The notes beneath the pieces were generated by a model, which saw nothing but the letters and a program-made list of their open reading frames with translations, ran no database searches and was not told the origin of the DNA. Source: Vespula vulgaris (lineage: Eukaryota > Arthropoda > Insecta > Hymenoptera > Vespidae). From it: 64,000 nucleotides of DNA. The stretch is taken from the NCBI RefSeq assembly GCF_905475345.1, contig NC_066609.1, positions 2,632,001 through 2,696,000 on the forward strand, in the 5' to 3' direction. Below, one piece after another: positions 11,901-23,567 of this stretch (within the stretch, counting starts at the first letter, position 1; every line of letters starts with the position of its first letter). The position numbers and the translations under genes were made by a program.

Positions 11901-14900
11901 TCGGGAAGGATCAAATAAACTGTCAAAGTAGCGATTAAAAATATCGCCGATATCATACTGAGAATAAAGAAAAGTATGCTTTTCCATAGAGGTGGCTCGT
12001 CCATATATGTTTCTTCAAAGCACACGAATGCAGACGGTTTATCGACATGTTCCGTATGCATTATACAAAAGCTATGATAATTAAAATTTTTTATGAGTTT
12101 GAATGAAACGTTAGAAGAAGAAGAAAAACAGTTCAAAAATTAAATGGATTGTGAATGAAAAGTAATAGAACATTTACTGATCCTGTGATATTTGAATGAG
12201 ACTTTCGATTTCTGTCAGTACTGTTCCATTCTTCGTTTGAATAATATTAAATTCTTCGCCATTTATTTTATAAAAGCCGAGTGTACATTTGATACGAATG
12301 TTACTGCCGTCACTGCAATTCCTTCCGGCTACCCACGTCGTACCATTTTGACAGCAATTTATGTCGATGGCTTCGCTTAATAAGCTGGTCCATATCAGCC
12401 AATGAAGGCATACTATCCAAACAGGTACTGTAAAAGCGTTAAGCGAAATGAGTTCATACGAGAAATTAATAGGACAACGCGTTATGTTGTGTTCGTTATT
12501 TCAATTTTCCTAATGCAACTGAATAAATTAAAAAGAATTAAGCGATTAAAAAAGAGAAATAGTAGAAGAGCCATTAAAATGAACGCAAGAAAACACGAGA
12601 AACACGTTTCGAATAGCTTATATCATACCATGTGTTTTTACAATATATTAATGCATATTTTGGTAATTAAATGTGCAGGGAGTCATGATTCACGATAATC
12701 GCGATTTCCAATATTGGAAAATAGAAAGACTATCTGTAGATTTATCTTCGATAAAAACGATAATATTGTACTAAGTATTTCGCATATAACGTGCATTCGT
12801 AATATTAATAGACGTGAGATAAAAGAGAAATGAATCATATCAAATAAATATGAATGAAAGATATCGTATTTGTATTATGATTTATAAATAATATTCGTAA
12901 AAATATAATTATTCGACTTGAGCAGATCGTATGATAGTACGATGTTATTTGATCCCAAATCTTGCTTGACGTTAACACAATCATTGATTTCTTTTATCAT
13001 TCTATACGATCTTACAAAATTTGTGCAATCTTTTTTCTATATACGCTGATTTCAATGTTTGTGACGTATAATGTCTAAATTTATTATTAAACGTGATGTA
13101 TTTCTTAATATTTTCACGAAAAGCTAATCGCTTTATATTTTATCTGTGCACACATTATACATATGTATATGCATTAAATATATATGCATATTTACAAAGA
13201 ACGAATTTATGCCATATGATGGGCGTACGTAAATATAAAAAGACGCACGTCGTTAACAAATGTGTTAATACATATGTCTTTTATCTTTACCAAAAGAATT
13301 AATTTTCATATATAATGTGTATTTATTATCTCAAAAATGAAATAGAAAAATAATGAGAGCTTACCTTTCATCGATAATAAAGGTTTTCCACTGTGATTCA
13401 TATTCGACAACATTGTTTTCACTTTTCATTACCGCATTTCGTTTTTCTCTCATCAGAGTATTGAGAATAAAAAAAAAAAAAATAGAAGAAATCAAAACAG
13501 GATGAAACTTTGATCATACAATCGTATCCGTTATTCGTTATATGGCACACGGTTATCAAAGGTCACCATAAATAGATTTATGCGTGAGAAAGTCAACTGT
13601 AAAAGGAGTCCAAGAGTAATTCGTCAACGTTAACATTCCTCTTCACTAAATATTATCTATATCACACTATGTGACTTTCGGAGTTTCTCAGGCTGAAAGA
13701 ATTTTTCACTCTTAAAAATATCAATGTACAGAAAGAGAAAGGGAAAGAGAAGAAGAAGATCGAGAAAGAAAACAGAATGACAAAGCTACCCTGGCTATTC
13801 TTGCACTTCTGACTCGACGACTACAGCACTGGGATAAAAAGGAAATGAAAAGTCAACGCGATCTATGTTCTTTCATTTTTTATGTATTGGAAAATTATAA
13901 ACGATGTTTTTGATTGTCTCGAAACATTCTACTACAAATATTTTCTAGATACTTCAGATTTAAATGTATATTTAACTTTGGATAATATTAAAAGTACTTC
14001 TTGTTTTGAACGTATTATAAAACCAAGAAGAGATCGCTAGAGGAACGTTAACGCACACGCGATACGCACGATACTGAACGATTGTTCGAGCCATCAGGCG
14101 TTTCTCGCGAACGCCCATAGATAGTAAATACCTGCTTCTCGACGACAAGTTACATTTTTTCTTTCGATCAAGAAAGATAGATAAAAAGAAAAAAAAAAAA
14201 GAAAATAATCAATTGAAGCATCTTATATTCTTGATCGATCAAAATTTAAATACTATATTATTCTTTCTATTTAATTATTATGAAAATTAATTATTCATTC
14301 TTCTTGTAATTATACAGTGTATATATATATATATATATACACTGTATAATTATATATATATATATAATTGTGTGTGTGTTAGCTATAATTTATTTTTTAT
14401 TAAGAAACTTTAGAGAAATGATATATTACTTTTTATTAAGAGTATATACTTCCGGCTAGATATTTATTAGAAAAACATATTGAAAATAGAGATTTAAGAG
14501 AAATAATTCGTATAAATAATACATTACAAATCCCCTTAATCGACGCATTGGTATATTATATTAACAATCAAATATAATAATATCAGTCATCGATGGATAT
14601 TATATTACTTTGAATATACGACATTATATTGATAGTCTAATTTTAGCACTTAACATGCGATGATAAGCCAAGCTTATTCTATATAAGCATTATATACACG
14701 TGTGAAACATTAAATTAACTACACGTGTCATGATAATGCGTACCAATGTCAATTGTAAATTCTCTTATAAACACTCATTTGCTTATATTATAAATTCTTG
14801 TCAAGATGTATAAGTATGTATACATATATAATCGAATCGCAAATAATCATAGGATAAATATAATAAGTTAGTTGTAATTGATAATATGAACAGAATAACA

Positions 14901-15865
14901 ATGAAAAATGTTTAATCTACAATATACAGAAGAGTATTGTAAAGAAAAAAATTCCATTGCTTTATCATAATAACATTTTGTAGTGTTGTAGTTGAAGTGC
15001 ATCGAGAGACTCGAAGAATGCCAATTACATTGACGCGTGAATAAAAATGATTAATTATAATCGTCGCTATATACATATTTTTTTATTGTTATTATTATTT
15101 TTTTTTATTTTTATTTTTTTTATGTTAACTTATACAGAATCGTTCTTCGTCGTCGTGAATTGACAAAAAAATGTTGAATCTTTCGAAATCAAAAAAAACT
15201 GGTCTCAAAAATCTATGTATAATTTGCATACTACTCATGTATTTTTTATTAGTATTGAAATGAAATGGGAATTTATCATAACATAAATGTAATTAGTCGA
15301 GACTTTCGTAAAAGGACTTACGGAAAAAAAGTAAATTAAAAAGAAACGTGTGTGTGTGTATTTTATATATATATATATATATATATAATAGCGAAACAAG
15401 GTAACGCACGTCAATTGGAATGGAAGAGAAAGAGAGAGAGATGAAAATCACCGAGTCCTTGAAATGAGAAAGAGATACATCTGCTCCTGTACTGTCATCA
15501 TTTATAATAACGTTTGTAATAATAAAATCAATTATTAAAATATTTGCATAAAATAGTAAAACATCAATTATTATTCATATAAACGATTAGAGACTATATA
15601 GATATTTATATTCAATTATTTATAGTCAGAGCTTGATGAACTTTGTAACGATACATGTTACGTTTATATTATGAAATAATTTAATATGCTTAAAAAAAAA
15701 CTCATATTATGTGTTTCATTAATCATATACGATCGATATTTCAGCTCCTGGAAATGCTGAAGTTTTATGCCAGATTCGAAATTAGCGAAGAAACGGGAGA
15801 TCCTTTGACCGATCACGATATGACTCAATTACATTATGCCAAAATTACGTCCCTTCAGGTATAGA

Positions 15866-15904
<39 letters not shown>

Positions 15905-18900
15905 TATAACGTATCGATCATTTCTATGTATGATAAGTGTGTATAAATTATAAAATCTACATATGTTTTTTTTTTTTTTTTTATATGTAGAAAGCGGTTT
16001 TCGCTAAATTTCGTGATCTACGGAATTTTGCCTTGGCAAATGTAGCAAGTGTGGATACCAGAGATGCACTTAATAAACATTTTGGATCTCTTAGGTGAAT
16101 ATATCTCATTGAATATAAATTTATTTTATGACAGAATAAAAATATATTTATTTGCATTTACATTTGTTGATTTTTTTTTAGTCAAGAAGAATTGAAATCT
16201 ATTGCAAGTTATTTAAATCTGGTACCACCAAAGGAAAGAGAGAAGAATGAAAATTGGTATCGCTTGGACATAGATTTTCTTCGAGAATTATTAGTAATTT
16301 AAAAGCAATTTTTACTCTTATTTTCGAAAGTGGAACTCCCCCTTTTTTTTCTTTAAAAAATTTTGTTTCTTTTCTATTTCAGATATCGCGACACGAACGT
16401 AGAGCATCTCAACTCGAAGAATTAAATGAAATGCCACTCTATCCAACCGAAGATATCATTTGGAACGAAAGTATCGTACCAACCGAATATTTTTCAGGCG
16501 AAGGCTGTTTAGCTTTGCCGAAATTAAACTTGCAATTTTTAACTCTGCACGATTATCTTTTAAGAAACTTTAATCTTTTTCGTTTAGAATCCACGTGTAC
16601 GTATGTTTGAATGAACTTGATATTTTCTTCTAAAAAAATAAACCTCCATTTTTGAAACGTGTAATGTATATATCGATTTCATTATTATTTACAGATGAAA
16701 TACGTCAAGATATCGAAGACGCTGTGAGTAGATTGAGTCCATGGTATGTGATTCATATGAATTACGATAGGTCAAATCATATACGATCCCTATTCACTGA
16801 ATAACATTACTTTAATAATTTTTTAGGCAAGCAGAAGATGGTGGTGTATATTTTGGTGGTTGGGCTAGAATGGCCCAACCCATTACTCAATTTGCAGTGG
16901 TTGAAGTAGCCAAACCTAATATTGGTGAAAAGAGACCATCCCGAGTACGTGCCGATGTCACGATCAACTTGAGTGTTCGAAAGGAGATCAAGTCAGAATG
17001 GGAAAATCTTCGGAAGCATGATGTTTGTTTTCTTATTACAGTGAAACCACAAAATCCAATCGGTAACATTAAAATTATATTATCTTTGAGACTATAAAAT
17101 TAACATTTATATCCAGAGGAAGAGAGAGATTTCAACAGATTCTTGTTATGCTAATAGGTACAAAATATAGTCATAAGCTTCCTTTTATACCACAAGTTGG
17201 TTTAGCGACAGTACGTGGATGTGAAGTAGAGGGTATGTTAGATTCCAATGGAAGAGTTATAGAAGATGGCCCTGAGCCAAGACCTATTTTACCAGGAGAT
17301 ACAAGAACTTACAGAGTATGGTTAGACTCTAATCAATATCGAATCGATATGGATAACGCTAGTCACGGGGGTGAAGATGTTTACGAAGGATTTAATGTAA
17401 TAATGAGACGAAAGCCTAAAGAAAATAACTTTAAAGCTGTTTTAGAGACTATACGAGAACTCATGAACACGGAATGTGTTGTTCCGGATTGGCTTCATGA
17501 TATTATACTTGGATATGGTGATCCTGGTGCTGCTCGTTATTCCAGGTATGATCTCTGACAAATGGAATTTTATTAACATTGTAATATTAAAATAGTGTGA
17601 TAATATTCATTGATCATCATAATTACTAACAGAATGCCGAATGAAATAGCAACGATGGATTTCAACGATACGTTTCTCGATATAAACCATTTACGATCTA
17701 GCTTTCCACATTACGAGATTATAGTAAAATGCGATGAACCAGAAAAACTCGTTAGACCTTTCCGATTGACGTTCGAAGATGTTATCGCCAAACAAAATAA
17801 TGAACATATTGACAAAATTATTATAGTTGAACCTCACGTACCTCCTAGCCGAGGTCCATACAAAGCTAATGAACCTAAAAAGTTCGTATAAAAAGAATTA
17901 TTTGTGCATGATCTTGTTATTCTTTAAATTAGGTTATTTTATACAAATATATATTTGATATTTATTGCAGAAATCAAATACCTTTTACACCAACACAAGT
18001 GGAGGCCATCAGAGCTGGAATGCAACCAGGTTTAACACTTGTAGTAGGTCCACCTGGTACTGGTAAAACTGATGTAGCAGTTCAAATTATATCTAATCTT
18101 TATCATAATTTTCCTTATCAAAGAACACTCATTGTGACGCATTCAAATCAAGCACTAAATCAATTGTTTGAAAAAATTATGGCACTTGATATAGACGAAC
18201 GTCACTTGTTACGTCTTGGTCATGGAGAAGAAGCATTAGAAACTGAAAAAGATTTCAGTAGGTATGGTAGAGTAAATTATGTGCTAGCTAAACGTTTAGA
18301 TCTACTTATGGAAGTACAAAGACTACAGGTAAAGAATCAATTTTATTATATTATACTAAATTTATTATTATATAAATTATACTGAAAACGTTGATATAAT
18401 TTTATTAATCTTTGTTAAAAGGAATCATTGAATGTGAAGGGTGATGTAGCGTATACATGTGAGACAGCAGGACATTTTTTTATGTATCAAATACAAACAC
18501 GTTGGGAACGTTTTGAGACTAAAATTAAACAAAGACAAGGATCAGACGCATCGTCGTCGTCGGCTTTTATCGTGGATGAAGAATTTCCATTCCATAAATT
18601 CTTCGATAATGCACCACAACCATTGTTTAAACATAAGACATTTGAAGAAGATATGGAGATTGCACGTAGTTGTTTCCGGTACATACGTCGTTTCCATTTC
18701 TTCATTATATTTGATAATTACATTCTATAAATATTTATTTTATATGTTCGATCTAATCTAAGTACATTATGTTTATAGATATATTGAAAGAATATTCGCA
18801 CAATTAGAAGAGTTTAGAGCATTTGAGTTGCTCAGATCCGGACTTGATAGATCTAAATATTTACTAGTGAAGGAAGCAAAAGTTATAGCTATGACGTGTA

Positions 18901-20255
18901 CGCATGCAGCTTTAAAAAGGCGTGAACTTGTGGATATGGGTTTCAAATATGACAACATCCTAATGGAGGAGTCTGCACAAATTTTAGAAATTGAAACTTT
19001 CATTCCGTTATTACTCCAAAATCCTCAAGATGGTTATAATCGTTTAAAACGTTGGATAATGATTGGAGATCATCATCAATTACCACCTGTTATTAAAAAT
19101 ATGGCATTCCAAAAATATTCGAATATGGAACAGTCTCTTTTTGCACGATTCGTAAGATTAGGTGTTCCAACTGTTGATTTAGATGGCCAAGGACGAGCCA
19201 GGCCAAGTATATGTAATTTATATAATTGGCGATACAAAAAGCTTGGTAATTTATTACACGTAGAACGTAGTGCTGAATATTTAGTGGCAAATGCAGGTTT
19301 CCTTTACGATTTTCAATTGGTTAATGTTGAAGATTTCAATGGTATTGGAGAAAGTGAACCTAGCGCATATTTTTATCAAAATCTCGCTGAAGCAGAATAT
19401 TGTGTTGCTGTATTTATGTACATGCGTCTGTTGGGTTATCCAGCGGATAAAATTAGTATATTAACTACATATAACGGTCAAAAGCACCTTATAAGAGATG
19501 TAATCAATATAAGATGTGCAAATAATCCATTAATAGGTCGGCCAAACAAAGTAACCACCGTTGATAAGTATCAGGGTCAACAAAATGATTATATAATATT
19601 ATCTCTAGTAAAAACACGAGCAGTAGGTCATCTAAGGGATGCTAGGCGTCTCGTGGTAGCAATGTCAAGAGCACGGCTAGGTCTATATGTCTTTGCCAGA
19701 GTATCGCTCTTTAAAAATTGTTTCGAGCTTACACCTGCATTCAATCAATTGATGCAGCGACCGTTAAAGCTTCAACTTTTACCACGAGAAACTTATCCTG
19801 CTGATAGATTAAACGATGCTATTCCATCTTCGTCTTCAATGGAAATAGAAGACATGCCACATATGGCTAAATTCGTTTACGATTATTATATGGAAAAAGT
19901 GAGTGGTATAAAGGTAAGGTTTCATTCCATGTATATATGTATATATAGTTCTTTTTGTTCTAAATAATTTATAGTGAACGTACGACTATATTCATATAAT
20001 CAAATTTTATTTGTTTCTCAATATAAGGAATCACAAAAGATGTGGCAAAAACCAGGTAGTATGCAAACATCTGGTAGTCCAGTACATAAAGTCCCTGCTC
20101 ATCCTGGTGCTGATGATGACACAGATGATGAAGAAGAAGGAGAGCAACAGCAAGAAACACAAGAGATTATAAATGAAATAACAGAAAATAAATGCGAACC
20201 GATACAAAACTTGATAGACGAACCAACTTCTGAAGCTGAAGATAACGACGAATGA
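5085..20255 (+). CDS. AQR: RNA helicase Aquarius (intron-binding protein, IBP160)
   Basis: Fifteen coding exons: 5085-5168, 5310-5946, 6224-6402, 15745-15858, 15991-16094, 16182-16293, 16383-16596, 16695-16743, 16827-17062, 17158-17545, 17633-17881, 17971-18328, 18422-18678, 18779-19913, 20028-20255. They give 1447 residues in continuous phase, close to the usual ~1480. The N-terminal two thirds is the Aquarius-specific armadillo-like and beta-barrel region (CERFLELIIDLEALLPTRRFFN, LNLQFLTLHDYLLRNFNLFR). The superfamily-1 helicase core has Walker A GPPGTGKT at about residue 815, then EESAQILEIETF, GDHHQLPPVIKN, QGRARPSICNLYNWRYK, TTVDKYQGQQNDYI and VAMSRARLGLY. Aquarius binds introns about 40 bases upstream of the branch point as part of the intron-binding complex and couples splicing to snoRNP assembly. 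The acidic C-terminus (DDDTDDEEEGEQQQ) is lineage-variable. Intron 3 (6403-15744) is far longer than all the others and contains two receptor genes on the opposite strand. Confidence 0.96.
6823..8336 (-). CDS. Methuselah-like G-protein-coupled receptor (gene A)
   Basis: Two exons on the minus strand, 8336-7550 and 7475-6823, give 479 residues. The first ~20 residues (MHLATAFLLVSFLASHSGFA) form a signal peptide. A Cys-rich ectodomain of about 180 residues follows, containing KCCELSELLLDDTCTPL and HEWHVYYYPSG-like elements (seen as NEHQWHVYYYPSG). Seven hydrophobic helices follow: AFHAISIAAYLIVAVIYFVLP, ITTMTLCLITNQCA, VAYVSLLAAFFWLNALGYYVW, VWGSTITIAATAIFAHFAL, WLALSVLFMSIALTIIVDFCF, FVFLFTIMSISWISLLLSGL and AYCYIIVNLLQAIFVLYICVF. 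The FFWLN motif in helix 3 and the N-LQ-IF motif in helix 7 are typical of Methuselah/secretin-like receptors. The ligand is unknown; in Drosophila the family is tied to stress resistance, lifespan and development. The gene lies entirely inside Aquarius intron 3 in antisense orientation. Confidence 0.87.
8337..10388. other. Spacer between the two Methuselah-like genes
   Basis: Two kilobases inside Aquarius intron 3. It contains the 5' flank of gene A, with pyrimidine-rich runs at 8360-8480 and 8720-8860, the large microsatellite described separately, and AT-rich sequence. Several open frames of 60-117 codons cross the low-complexity runs but have no splice support or recognisable domains. The 3' UTR of gene B probably lies toward 10388. 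Confidence 0.5.
8853..8997. repeat. Compound CT / ACTC microsatellite
   Basis: A run of CT dinucleotides with CTGT interruptions (about 8853-8911) passes into about 20 uninterrupted copies of the tetranucleotide CACT/CTCA (about 8912-8993) and ends in CTCTCTTTCT. It is followed at about 9038-9062 by an alternating GTGTGCGCGTGCGCGTGCGT stretch. The array lies about 0.5 kb upstream of the gene A start codon and inside the Aquarius intron. Confidence 0.95.
10389..13413 (-). CDS. Methuselah-like G-protein-coupled receptor (gene B)
   Basis: Seven minus-strand exons, 13413-13365, 12427-12178, 12071-11773, 11677-11599, 11519-11359, 11261-11024 and 10587-10389, join in phase to 424 residues. The start ATG at 13413 has an in-frame stop just upstream. 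A hydrophobic leader (VPVWIVCLHWLIWTSLLSE) precedes a short ectodomain of about 95 residues with paired cysteines (INCCQNGTTWVAGRNCSDG, CTLGFYKI, HFCIMH, FVCFEE). The seven helices include SILFFILSMISAIFLIATLTV, AFFLYYAFITAFFWLNIVAF, FGWFVPTCFLISALV, FYGPIAFLLTLNVIYLGL, KLMLVMGITWIFEILSFAAG and DILNTLQGFIIFLLLVV. FFWLNIVAFNIWR and LNTLQGFIIF match the Methuselah family. The ligand is unknown. Like gene A it is antisense inside Aquarius intron 3, but it has many more introns and a shorter ectodomain, so the pair is not a recent duplication. Confidence 0.85.
13414..15744. other. Non-coding remainder of Aquarius intron 3
   Basis: Upstream flank of receptor gene B followed by AT-rich intron sequence. 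No exon is supported. It contains a purine-rich run at 13730-13775, the perfect palindrome described separately (14308-14351), an AT run at about 15365-15388, and the branch/acceptor region before exon 4 at 15745. The promoter and 5' UTR of gene B should lie in the first few hundred bases. Confidence 0.5.
14308..14351. repeat. Perfect 44-bp palindrome
   Basis: The left 22 bases (beginning aattatacagtg and ending in TA repeats) are the exact reverse complement of the right 22 bases, with the centre between 14329 and 14330. Only the inner part is simple TA repeat; the outer 13 bases of each arm are unique sequence. It is followed by another TA run and a short GT run to about 14379. Confidence 0.95.
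15868..15901. repeat. TA dinucleotide microsatellite
   Basis: About 17 uninterrupted TA units in Aquarius intron 4, about ten bases after the donor of exon 4. The intron also has a T-rich tract before its acceptor at 15990. Confidence 0.95.
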
Positions 20256-20584
20256 ATGTGTGATTAAGTTGGCTCTTTATTAAACATTTAAGTCCCTAAT
20301 TATAAACAACCAAAAACGATTTAAAAATTCTTCGAAAATCGATTGATAATGTCAATTCTAAGAATATACATTTTATTAAAGCGATACAGGATAATTATTT
20401 TTTTATTAATATTATAATAAAATTATTTATATATATATGTACTTATATATTATATATATGTATATATATGTATATATATATAATATTATACACACACACG
20501 CGCGCGCACACATATACTATAAGTAATGCATTTATCAAAAGTAATTTTCATGATGATCAGTTTATACAATTCACTTTGTTCGTA
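20256..20584. other. Convergent 3' region of Aquarius and the YxP-repeat gene
   Basis: 329 bases between two stop codons facing each other, so it carries both 3' UTRs. It holds a TA/TATG-rich run at about 20425-20482 and an alternating CA/CG run (cacacacacgcgcgcgcaca) at about 20490-20511. No gene is seen. Confidence 0.6.
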
Positions 20585-21716
20585 CTAAACGAATTCTGTT
20601 TTTTTTTTATTTGTAAGTGTTCCTTTTCTACGTGACTTTAATTTTTCTATTTTTTGTACTCTTTTGACATCCTCGTTTGAAATTTGTACGGTAGATGGTA
20701 CGTAACTTTCATCAAATTTCATTAACTTTCCTCTAAAATTAGGCTCATATTCTTCGACCAAAGTCTTTATACCTTTAGAATTAGGTACATATTCTTCTAC
20801 TAATTCCATGGAAGTAATACTATGAGGTTCATAAGCTTCGTAAGAAGCATTGAGCTTTTTAATGGAGTTAGGTACATATGGAACATTATCCAAACCATCA
20901 TTGCATGTTTGTACTGGTGTATATTCATTAGATGGCATTTGCATACTCTGCAGTGTACTTTTTCTACTTGGTATATATTTTAAAGGAGAAGAGTTTTTTT
21001 TTATAGGTGCATCTGGTACATACTCTTCTAATACCTGATGAGAAGAATAGTTTGACCGCTCTATCTGCGAACTGCTATGGTTTTCGGGTTTTTCTAGATC
21101 TTTTTCCTTCTTTATTAAACTATCTAATAATTCTTTAGAAGCTGGCTTTTCATCACCTGAGCTTTGTTCATGTATATCATTCTTTGTTAACTTTCTTCTT
21201 GCAGGTGATACGTTTACTCTAATCGTTAACAATGATGTATCTTTGGTCCATTCAAAGGATTCAATTGTACACCTGCAATTTAATTTTTAAATGTAAACGC
21301 ATACAAGAAAAACTCAGAAAATTCCTTTCAAATAAAACATATTTTTCTTACGTGATCTCCAATTGTCTTGTAGATTTTTTCCATTGACAGCCTTCAAATT
21401 TCCTACGACATTGCTCGTTAATATTGTTTTTGCAGTTACGTAGAACGACTCTTTCCAATATTTTATAAACTGCCGCCCAATCTTCAAGATCGAGCCACTT
21501 GTTGGTTGAAATCTTTTTCTTCTTCATTTCGATAATTTGTTCTTGTACAGTAACGACAACCGTCGCCACACAATTGTCTGAAGCCTGAAAACACACCCAC
21601 AGCTTTTGCTTTTATAATGACGAATATAAAAAAACATGATCATTTTGACAGCTGTCAACAGCTGTTGCAGGACAAAGTACCTTTATCACTTCTATGTATT
21701 GTCCCTCTCGAAACAT
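20585..21716 (-). CDS. Unrecognised protein with eight spaced YxP motifs
   Basis: Three minus-strand exons, 21716-21681, 21584-21352 and 21272-20585, join in phase to 318 residues. I do not recognise the family. Residues 1-125 look folded: MFREGQYIEVIK, a strand-rich stretch CVATVVVTVQEQII, then NKWLDLEDWAAVYKILERVV and a second strand-like part (RQLEITCTIESFEWT ... LLTIRVNVSP). Residues about 126-165 are charged and probably disordered. Residues 170-283 contain eight short repeats of the form (E)EYxP: LEEYVPD, LKYIPS, NEYTPV, VPYVPN, YEAYEPH, VEEYVPN, VEEYEPN and DESYVPS, spaced 14-18 residues apart. The C-terminus is basic (KLKSRRKGTLTNKKK), which suggests nuclear localisation or nucleic-acid binding (inference). 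The repeats look like an array of short binding motifs. The exon structure and phase make it a real gene. Confidence 0.75.
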
Positions 21717-22479
21717 CTTTATCTAATGTTTTTTCCTTCTACAAAATCTTACAAATTATTTTCTAATATACAAAATAATTATAGCAAAAAAAATAATAAT
21801 TAAAACATTTATGGTGATGCTTTTGACAACACTACGACAATTTAGTATATTTTCTCTGTAGTCGCTTGTCGTTTCTTTACGCGCTACGTGACACATATGA
21901 ACCAACATACACATATGAACGATAAATATACACATATACGTTTCATACACTATGAAAGTGAAACGAGTGAATGTATTACACGCATGCGTACATTCTCGTC
22001 TTGCCATGTGCGCGATCAAATCAATTATTATTCGAAAAAGTTTCAAATGTAATTTTTAAATACAACTAATAAAATTATAAAATAATATTAATATACATTT
22101 AAGAATATATTATTCTTACCTATACAACATTAACTATTTGTGAAAAATTCATTTATCATAATTGCAATTAAATTTAGATCTTTCTTTACTTAGGGTTGTA
22201 CAACTGCACTCCAACTTATCCTATATTTTTTATTTAAATATTTTTTAATACAATCTTTTCTTGTACTTACGCCTAAATTTTAAATTACTAATATATATGT
22301 AGTAATTTTTTACTTTGATAGATTGCTCTTCTACACATTATATCTATACCGAGAAAAATAACGAATGTATAAAACAGACGTATGTAGAGTGTACTTAACC
22401 TTATAAAATCTAAGAAAGGTGATATATGTTATAAAAATAGAAATTGTAGAAAAATAAAACTTATAAAAAAGTAAAAATT
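21717..22479. promoter_or_regulatory. Divergent intergenic region, YxP-repeat gene (-) and C3orf33-like gene (+)
   Basis: 763 AT-rich bases between two start codons pointing away from each other, so both promoters should lie here. A less AT-rich patch at about 21870-22020 is the likeliest core for one promoter. An open frame of 96 codons across 21756-22046 has no supporting splice sites or domain and is not called. Confidence 0.4.
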
Positions 22480-23567
22480 ATGGAGAAGGAAAAAGTACCC
22501 ACTGTCTTCCAAAAGTTCACTATTTTTATGGAACGAAATAATCGAGCAGTAGAGGTAAGATATTTAAATATTACAGGAGGATTTTTAATATATTTTTATG
22601 ATTATATTTCAGTTATATTGACATTCATTTTTCTGTAGTTTATTAGCTACGGCATCACTGGAATTGGTTTATTATTCGCATTGTATAAAATAAGGCCAGT
22701 ATGTATGACACTTTTCTTACTTTAATATCATTGCTATCATTTATCAGTGATATTTATGTTTTTATTACCAACTAGTTTGCAAAATTTAAAAAACCATCTG
22801 ATGTACCAAATCATTTTCTACAAAGTACAGAATTACAAGGACGTGTAACACATATAGATCCTTCATATGGCGTATTGCTTTTGATAGATCATAAACCTTT
22901 GATACCTTTTCCACAATTAGGCAGGGAGAAGTATTTACCTATAAAGTTAGCTGGCATTAATACAACTAATCATGGTAAGTATTATAATTTATTTAATTAA
23001 TAATAATTAAATAATATTAATTATTAATATGTTTATATAATAGAAAAGTTAATAGAAAATTTTTAATTTCTGAAGTATATTTTAAACGTACTTCAAAATA
23101 TATTATTATAGGTATAAGTTGGTTACAAACTATAATTCGTGGAGAAAAGATTACATTTCTTCCATTAACTAAAAAAAAGGATTATTTAAATTGTATTGTC
23201 ACTTTTTCAGGAAAAGATCAGGTATATAAAAATATGTTTTTTAGAATTATATTTCATTATACATGCTGCATATACTGGTTATATTATTAATATTAAATAT
23301 TTTTAGAAATGTATAAATATCGCGGAAGAATTAGTAAAGCTAGGTTTTGGTTCATTATGCACTGATCAAGATTATTTATTAAATAACAAATCTACATTAA
23401 TATATTACAAGTCTTTAGTCAAAGCAGAGAAATTTGCACAATTTAAAAGAAATGGATACTGGCATTCGATTAAAAAGCCAACATTTTTATGGAAGATCAA
23501 AATATTTTTCAGTGAAAAGTTAAAATCTTTATTGCCAATATTTATAACAAAACAGCTGAATATTTAA
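22480..23567 (+). CDS. C3orf33: C3orf33-like protein (membrane anchor plus nuclease-like fold)
   Basis: Five small exons, 22480-22554, 22639-22698, 22776-22974, 23112-23221 and 23307-23567, give 234 residues; most are too short to stand out as open frames. A hydrophobic segment, FISYGITGIGLLFALYKI, lies at about residues 26-43. It is followed by a staphylococcal-nuclease-like OB fold: SDVPNHFLQSTELQGRVTHI, LPIKLAGINTTNHGISWLQ and YLNCIVTF. The order of elements (membrane helix, SDVP, LxGRV, KLAG, WLQ, late KAEKFAQFKRNGYWH) matches vertebrate C3orf33. The biochemical function of that family is not established; the nuclease-like domain appears to lack an obvious catalytic triad here. The head-to-head neighbour is the YxP-repeat gene. 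Confidence 0.78.

Noticed and set aside
21756..22046. A 96-codon Cys/His-containing frame in the divergent region
   Set aside because: No domain, and it covers the expected promoter of two genes; the supposed cysteines come from ATG/CAC-rich DNA.
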